18,344 bases of DNA, taken from positions 1 to 18,344 of the forward strand of contig JAAXVQ010000008.1 in assembly GCA_013335425.1 (NCBI GenBank). The letters run 5' to 3'. Each line of letters starts with the position of its first letter. Position 1 is the first letter of the stretch. A program made the translations under genes and the position numbers. Under the pieces are notes generated by a model. The model was given only the letters and a program-made list of their open reading frames with translations. It did no database searches and was not told where the DNA came from. This document shows positions 14,894-18,344 of the stretch, one piece after another. The DNA is from Candidatus Firestoneibacteriota bacterium. GTDB lineage: Bacteria > Oederibacteriota > JAAXVQ01.

Positions 14894-15976
14894 ATGCCCG
14901 GCATGCCAACTCACTTGGAAAAACTGCTTCCCGAATTCACGCCGGCCCATCGCGTCAAACCCAATACCGGTGCCCAAAAAAAAATCCTGATGATCGGTCA
15001 TTCCTCGGAAACCTTGCGCTTGGCGGAAAAATTAAATCAACAAGCCGACGGCTATATGGTTTTGGGTTGTATCGGCTTAAGCAACCGGGAGCCGGTGAAA
15101 AAGCATCGTCATGCCGGCTTTCTCATTTTCGGAGATCTTTCCGAGCTTGAAATTTTCATGGATATCTCGCCCGTGAAACCAGATATTCTGCTCATCAGCG
15201 ATCCGGAAATTCGTCATCATCAGATTTTAAAGTGCATTTATTTTGCGCGCCTCCACAACTTGGAAGCCTGGGCCCGGCCTCAATTGGCGGCTTCTTTTTT
15301 CGGAGATTTAAAGTTTTCGCATTTCTACGGTCACCCCATTATCAAAATCATCCATAATTTAAATCCATTCAAGTTGCTGATAAAAAACCTCTTTGATTAC
15401 ACCTTGGCGATTTTGGCCGCGCTGCTGCTTTTGCCGATCATGCTTTGCACCGCCTTGGCGATTCGGGCTACCTCCCGCGGGCCGGTTTTTTTTCGGCAAT
15501 CCCGAGTGGGCTTAAACGGGCATGAGTTTAAGGTCATTAAATTCCGGAGCATGTTTCAAAACGCGGAACAAACCAGCGGGCAGCTTTTAAGCCCCGGCCC
15601 GGCGGACCAAAGAGTGACACCCTTGGGGAGATTTTTAAGAAAGACGCACTTGGACGAGCTCCCGCAACTTTTCAATGTGCTCAACGGCAGCATGAGCCTG
15701 GTCGGCCCGCGACCGGAGCGTCAAATTTTTGTGGAGCGGTTTAGTCAGGCCATCCCGTTTTATTCCGAACGTTTCAAGGTTAAACCCGGTATCACCGGCA
15801 TTGCCCAAGTCTACGGTTCCTATCATTCCCGCGCGGACGACAAACTTATTTTCGATCTTAACTACATCAACAATTTATCCCTGACGGTGGATATCAAGAT
15901 CATCCTCTTGACCTTATGGAACGCTTGGGTCGGGTTGTTTGTCCGCGAAACCAAAAGCCCGCGCTGGACAGCCTAA
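14894..15976 (+). CDS. Phosphoglycosyltransferase (bacterial sugar transferase) without N-terminal membrane bundle
   Basis: The product is 360 aa from ATG 14894 (AGGA 5 bases upstream); ATG 14903 is nearly as good. Residues about 30-135 look like the Rossmann-like (CoA-binding-type) domain of the WbaP/WcaJ group, starting I-L-M-I-G. One membrane re-entrant or spanning helix follows at about 168-190. The catalytic domain has K-F-R-S-M at 216-220, L-D-E-L-P-Q at 253-258 with the D254-E255 catalytic dyad, and V-G-P-R-P-E at 270-275. The enzyme should transfer a sugar-1-phosphate from an NDP-sugar to undecaprenyl phosphate and so start the glycan. Unlike the second copy at 16581-17987 it lacks the four N-terminal membrane helices. 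It converges on the 163-aa gene with an 11-base gap and no terminator. Confidence 0.93.
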   Translation: MPGMPTHLEKLLPEFTPAHRVKPNTGAQKKILMIGHSSETLRLAEKLNQQADGYMVLGCIGLSNREPVKKHRHAGFLIFGDLSELEIFMDISPVKPDILLISDPEIRHHQILKCIYFARLHNLEAWARPQLAASFFGDLKFSHFYGHPIIKIIHNLNPFKLLIKNLFDYTLAILAALLLLPIMLCTALAIRATSRGPVFFRQSRVGLNGHEFKVIKFRSMFQNAEQTSGQLLSPGPADQRVTPLGRFLRKTHLDELPQLFNVLNGSMSLVGPRPERQIFVERFSQAIPFYSERFKVKPGITGIAQVYGSYHSRADDKLIFDLNYINNLSLTVDIKIILLTLWNAWVGLFVRETKSPRWTA

Positions 15977-15987
15977 GCCGCGGTCTT

Positions 15988-16479
15988 TCACAACCGGGTA
16001 AGCCAAATTTCACGCCAATAATGAAAACAGGACGCATCGCAGGAATACGCCAAACCGTCGCAATGACAGCCTTCCAAAAGCACCGTATGTTTCATCTTAA
16101 TAAGCCGGTGCGTGCTCTCCACCAACATGGCGTCGAGGCGTTTAAAAACCCGTAAATTTTTTCCGCAATATTTGCGCATTTCCGGCATGAAATAGAGCCC
16201 TTTAAACCTTTGCTGCGAATCGAGGGTGGCTTGAATATCCTGCTCGGATTTTACTTTGACCCACTCGCCCGCGCTCAAGTCCAGAACTTCGCCCGGATAT
16301 GACTTTGCCCGGATAAGCGGCTTTTTAAGCACTTTGAGTTTGGTCAAAATTCTTTTAAGGATCACGCCGAAAGCCAGGTTTTTCAGCAGGTATAAAAACT
16401 TGATGGGTTTGGGAACATGCGAAAATTCGATGAAGGTACAAGGTTCGGTTCTGGTTTTCTCCTGCAGATTCGGCAGCAT
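15988..16479 (-). CDS. Conserved protein with C-terminal cysteine cluster, function unknown (163 aa)
   Basis: The ATG at 16479 has an excellent GGAGGT six bases upstream. The product has a basic, partly hydrophobic middle (about 24-58), then W-V-K-V-K-S at 73-78, G-L-Y-F-M-P-E-M at 94-101 and C105. It ends in a dense tail, L-E-G-C-H-C-D-G at 135-142, then C147, C151 and F-H-Y-W-R-E-I-W-L at 152-160. From memory this GLYFMPEM...LEGxxCDG...C...FWREIWL pattern recurs in small proteins near polysaccharide or natural-product genes in varied bacteria, but I know of no assigned function. C138, H139, C140, C147 and C151 could bind a metal or an Fe-S cluster. It lies 101 bases downstream of the full-length phosphoglycosyltransferase and is probably co-transcribed with it. 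Confidence 0.8.
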   Translation of the reverse strand: MLPNLQEKTRTEPCTFIEFSHVPKPIKFLYLLKNLAFGVILKRILTKLKVLKKPLIRAKSYPGEVLDLSAGEWVKVKSEQDIQATLDSQQRFKGLYFMPEMRKYCGKNLRVFKRLDAMLVESTHRLIKMKHTVLLEGCHCDGLAYSCDASCFHYWREIWLTRL

Positions 16480-16580
16480 GGGATTACCTCCGGACGTTTA
16501 TGCACACCTCCCGCGGCGTTAAGCGGCTAAGGTGTTAGACTCCGTCCGAATCCATCTGCCCTATTTTTATGTCGGTAAAT

Positions 16581-17987
16581 TCAACTGGAACCTTTGGCGG
16601 CAATGACCGCGGGAATGGTCTTGAGGATGATGCGGATATCCAACCCGAAGGACCAGCTCTCGATATATTCCAAATCCAGTTTCGCCCATTCTTCAAAATT
16701 GGTGATGTTGTTCCGCCCGCTGATCTGCCACAAGCAGGTTAAACCGGCCCGCATGCTCAGCCTGCGTTTCTGCCAGTATTCATAAGTCGCCACTTCCATG
16801 GGAAGGGGCGGACGGGGTCCGACGATGCTCATGTTCCCGATGAGGACATTCCAAAACTGGGGCAATTCATCCAAGCTGTACTTCCGCAGAAATCTCCCCA
16901 CGTTGGTTTGGCGGGGATCTTTGGCCATTTTAAAGGCCGATCCCTTCATCTCGTTATAGGCCATCAATTCGGCCAAACGCCGCTCGGCATCCTTGACCAT
17001 GGTTCGAAATTTGTAAATATAGAACTTCCTCCCGTTGAGGGTGCAGCGTTGTTGTTTGAAAAAAAGCGGCCCTTCGGAGGTGGCCTTGACAAAAACGGCG
17101 ATCACCAACAGCAGGGGTAAAATGAAGATGAGGGCAGTCAGGGAAAAAACGATGTCAAAAAAGCGCTTAAAAATAAGCTGCCCCACTTTGCCCGCCGAGG
17201 CGTCATAGGTAATCAGCGGAATCCCGAATTCCTCGCTGTGTTTGCCTTGAATGGAATTAAGCTCGTAAAAATTCACGGCCACGCTCACCGGGATGCCCAC
17301 GGTCTCGCAAAACCGAATGGGTTCCTCAATGCGGCCGAGCGATTCGTGCGGGATGAAGAAGAAGACGTGGTCAATGGTATGGCTTACGATGGTCTTTTCC
17401 CAATCGTCCAGGCTGCCGATCACGCGGTGACCTTCAACCTCTTCCCCGATACGCCCGGGGTCCGGGTCGATAAGTCCCACCACCTTGAGCCCGAACTCGG
17501 GTGTCTGGTTCACCTTGGCCAAGTACCGGCGTGCCCGCGGATCCGTGCCCACCACCAGGATATGTTTAAAACTGAAACTCATGCGCCGCAGCCGTTTGAA
17601 CGCCAGCATGAGCGCCAATTTTTCCGAAGTCAGCAGTATGGCTGTGTTGGCAAACAAGAAAATAATGAACGCCCGGCTGAGGTAGACGACTTTAAAAAGG
17701 AACTCGATGGAGGCAAATATGAGGAAGCCCAAAACCATGGCCCGAAGCATGATCCAGAGAATCTTCCAGATCCCTTTCAGGCGGAAGGAAACATACATGC
17801 CGAACGCATAGAATTGGCCGACCCACAAGGTGATCATCACCGGCAAAACCCAAAAATAATAGTCAATGGGGTAAAGTTTCCTGAGCTCATGAAACAGCAG
17901 ATAGGTGAGAAAGAAGCCGAACGTGATTACGACCACGTCGATGGCCACCAGTAATTTTCTAAAATAAGTCACATGTTCGTTGAGCAT
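16581..17987 (-). CDS. Undecaprenyl-phosphate sugar phosphotransferase, full-length WcaJ/WbaP type
   Basis: The product is 468 aa from ATG 17987. A GTG at 18020 would add eleven mostly basic residues; neither start has a strong ribosome binding site, and the ATG gives the family-typical M-L-N-E-H start. Four membrane helices lie in about 10-125. A Rossmann-like domain follows (I-L-V-V-G-T-D from 143), then a fifth hydrophobic helix at about 278-300. The catalytic domain has Y-K-F-R-T-M at 325-330, L-D-E-L-P-Q at 372-377 (D373-E374 dyad) and V-G-P-R-P at 389-393. It ends in G-L-T-C-L-W-Q-I-S-G-R, typical of glucose or galactose-1-phosphate transferases. It initiates glycan assembly on undecaprenyl phosphate at the cytoplasmic face. 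The exact sugar is unknown. A promoter within an inverted repeat lies 105-135 bases upstream. Confidence 0.94.
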   Translation of the reverse strand: MLNEHVTYFRKLLVAIDVVVITFGFFLTYLLFHELRKLYPIDYYFWVLPVMITLWVGQFYAFGMYVSFRLKGIWKILWIMLRAMVLGFLIFASIEFLFKVVYLSRAFIIFLFANTAILLTSEKLALMLAFKRLRRMSFSFKHILVVGTDPRARRYLAKVNQTPEFGLKVVGLIDPDPGRIGEEVEGHRVIGSLDDWEKTIVSHTIDHVFFFIPHESLGRIEEPIRFCETVGIPVSVAVNFYELNSIQGKHSEEFGIPLITYDASAGKVGQLIFKRFFDIVFSLTALIFILPLLLVIAVFVKATSEGPLFFKQQRCTLNGRKFYIYKFRTMVKDAERRLAELMAYNEMKGSAFKMAKDPRQTNVGRFLRKYSLDELPQFWNVLIGNMSIVGPRPPLPMEVATYEYWQKRRLSMRAGLTCLWQISGRNNITNFEEWAKLDLEYIESWSFGLDIRIILKTIPAVIAAKGSS

Positions 17988-18081
17988 CCGAATCCGTTTC
18001 CGGCGGGAACGCACCGCCACCAGCCCGGCAAAGAAGCCCGCCGGAACTGTCCGAAATTTCCGATTATTTCACATGGTTTGG

Positions 18082-18122
18082 AGCAAGGCGCATTATAACA
18101 TACCCCGCCTTGCTGTTGACAA
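18082..18122 (-). promoter_or_regulatory. Extended -10 promoter within an inverted repeat, for the WcaJ-type gene
   Basis: On the minus strand a perfect TATAAT (18097-18092) is preceded by TG one base upstream (18100-18099), making an extended -10, and by TTGTCA (18122-18117) at a 19-base spacing, longer than ideal. The arms AGCAAGGCG (18082-18090) and CGCCTTGCT (18106-18114) form a perfect 9-bp inverted repeat around a 15-base centre holding the -10, a likely operator. Transcription would start near 18085, about 98 bases before the ATG at 17987. The remainder of 17988-18149 shows no gene. Confidence 0.55.
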
Positions 18123-18149
18123 AGATGAATACTTTTTCCACCGACCGCC

Positions 18150-18344
18150 TCAAAACCCGGATGCTGCAAACCACCCGCTCGCCCCGATTGCTTTTGGTGT
18201 TTGACCCCTCATAAAAATCCAGGCAAAACATAGGCAACCGGATTTTTCCAAAGACTCAGCCAAGCGGCGAAGAAATTCCTCGCGATCTGCGTTGTCCTTG
18301 AAAATGAGCGAGCCATTTAGCCCGCGCGTTATGAGGTGGTAAAT
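18150..18344 (-). pseudogene. Remnant of a REP-associated (Y1/IS200-like) transposase, HUH motif lost
   Basis: Reading inward from the window edge on the minus strand, 64 codons run to a TGA at 18152-18150. They begin I-Y-H-L-I-T-R-G-L-N-G, followed by I-F-K-D-N-A-D-R-E-E-F-L and then C-F-A-W-I-F-M. This is the N-terminal signature of RAYT/Y1 transposases (family pattern YHxxxRG...IFxDxxDxxxFL...AYxLMPNHFHLL). Directly after the Met, where P-N-H-F-H-L-L should follow, the sequence jumps to R-G-Q-T-P and then to unrelated residues and a stop. The metal-binding HUH pair is therefore absent, and so is everything that would carry the catalytic Tyr. The start codon lies outside the window. It is most simply a decayed mobile-element gene ending about 30 bases before the promoter of the WcaJ-type gene. 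Confidence 0.72.

Noticed and set aside
15977..15987. Possible bidirectional terminator between the convergent genes
   Set aside because: The gap is only 11 bases and no hairpin with a T run is present in or around it. The transcripts probably overlap.
17238..17954. A 238-codon plus-strand open frame antisense to the WcaJ-type gene
   Set aside because: Charged, repetitive shadow composition. The opposite strand is a clear phosphoglycosyltransferase.
17969..18169. A 66-codon minus-strand frame with several Cys residues overlapping the promoter region
   Set aside because: It contains the extended -10 promoter and inverted repeat, overlaps the transposase relic and the WcaJ-type start, and shows no recognisable motif.
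1..18344. CRISPR arrays, tRNA or rRNA genes, toxin-antitoxin or defence systems, exosortase/PEP-CTERM genes
   Set aside because: No regularly spaced repeats, no tRNA-like cloverleaf and no signature proteins of these systems were seen on either strand. The gene content is glycan biosynthesis throughout.

Overview
The window is an 18.3 kb piece of a bacterial chromosome given over almost entirely to making a cell-surface glycan. It is moderately GC-rich by eye, with tightly packed genes, many 4-bp or short overlaps, and Shine-Dalgarno starts. No rRNA, tRNA or housekeeping marker is present, so the host cannot be named. The mix of GT-C glycosyltransferases, DUF268 and C-methyltransferase genes, a propeller protein and a RAYT-type transposase remnant fits an uncultured environmental Gram-negative lineage, for example Omnitrophota-, Elusimicrobiota- or Deltaproteobacteria-like. 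That is inference only.

Layout. (1) 1-718, plus strand: the 3' end of one unrecognised gene and one small unrecognised gene. (2) 7287 down to 747, minus strand: a six-gene operon. It encodes a class I methyltransferase, a GT2 glycosyltransferase, a DUF268 methyltransferase-like protein, a DegT-family sugar aminotransferase, a large GT39-type membrane glycosyltransferase with two C-terminal PA14-like domains, and a small membrane zinc-ribbon protein. The two blocks converge on a perfect 24-bp palindrome at 725-748. (3) 7288-7596: a divergent promoter region. (4) 7597-14509, plus strand: a GT-C-like membrane protein, a membrane-anchored beta-propeller protein, an SDR sugar epimerase/dehydratase, two DPM1-like GT2 enzymes and a TylC3-type sugar C-methyltransferase. 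(5) 14510-14893: a 384-bp gap with a good sigma70-type promoter whose -10 sits in an inverted repeat. It leads to a phosphoglycosyltransferase that lacks the usual N-terminal membrane bundle (14894-15976). (6) 17987 down to 15988, minus strand: a full-length WcaJ/WbaP-type phosphoglycosyltransferase and a conserved Cys-rich small protein. (7) 18150-18344: a transposase relic.

How the genes fit together (inference). One or both phosphoglycosyltransferases load the first sugar-1-phosphate onto undecaprenyl phosphate. The aminotransferase, SDR and C-methyltransferase make an unusual amino and/or C-branched deoxysugar. The GT2 enzymes extend the chain or charge polyprenyl-phosphate sugars. The GT-C enzymes use those lipid-linked donors on the outer face of the membrane. 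No Wzx flippase, Wzy polymerase, Wzz or ABC exporter is visible inside the window, so the locus probably continues beyond it.

The least ordinary items are the GT39 with tandem PA14-like domains coupled to a zinc-ribbon gene, the DPM1-like enzyme with a broken DxD motif beside a canonical one, the conserved Cys-rich 163-aa protein between two phosphoglycosyltransferases, two promoters embedded in inverted repeats, and a RAYT relic that has lost its HUH motif.
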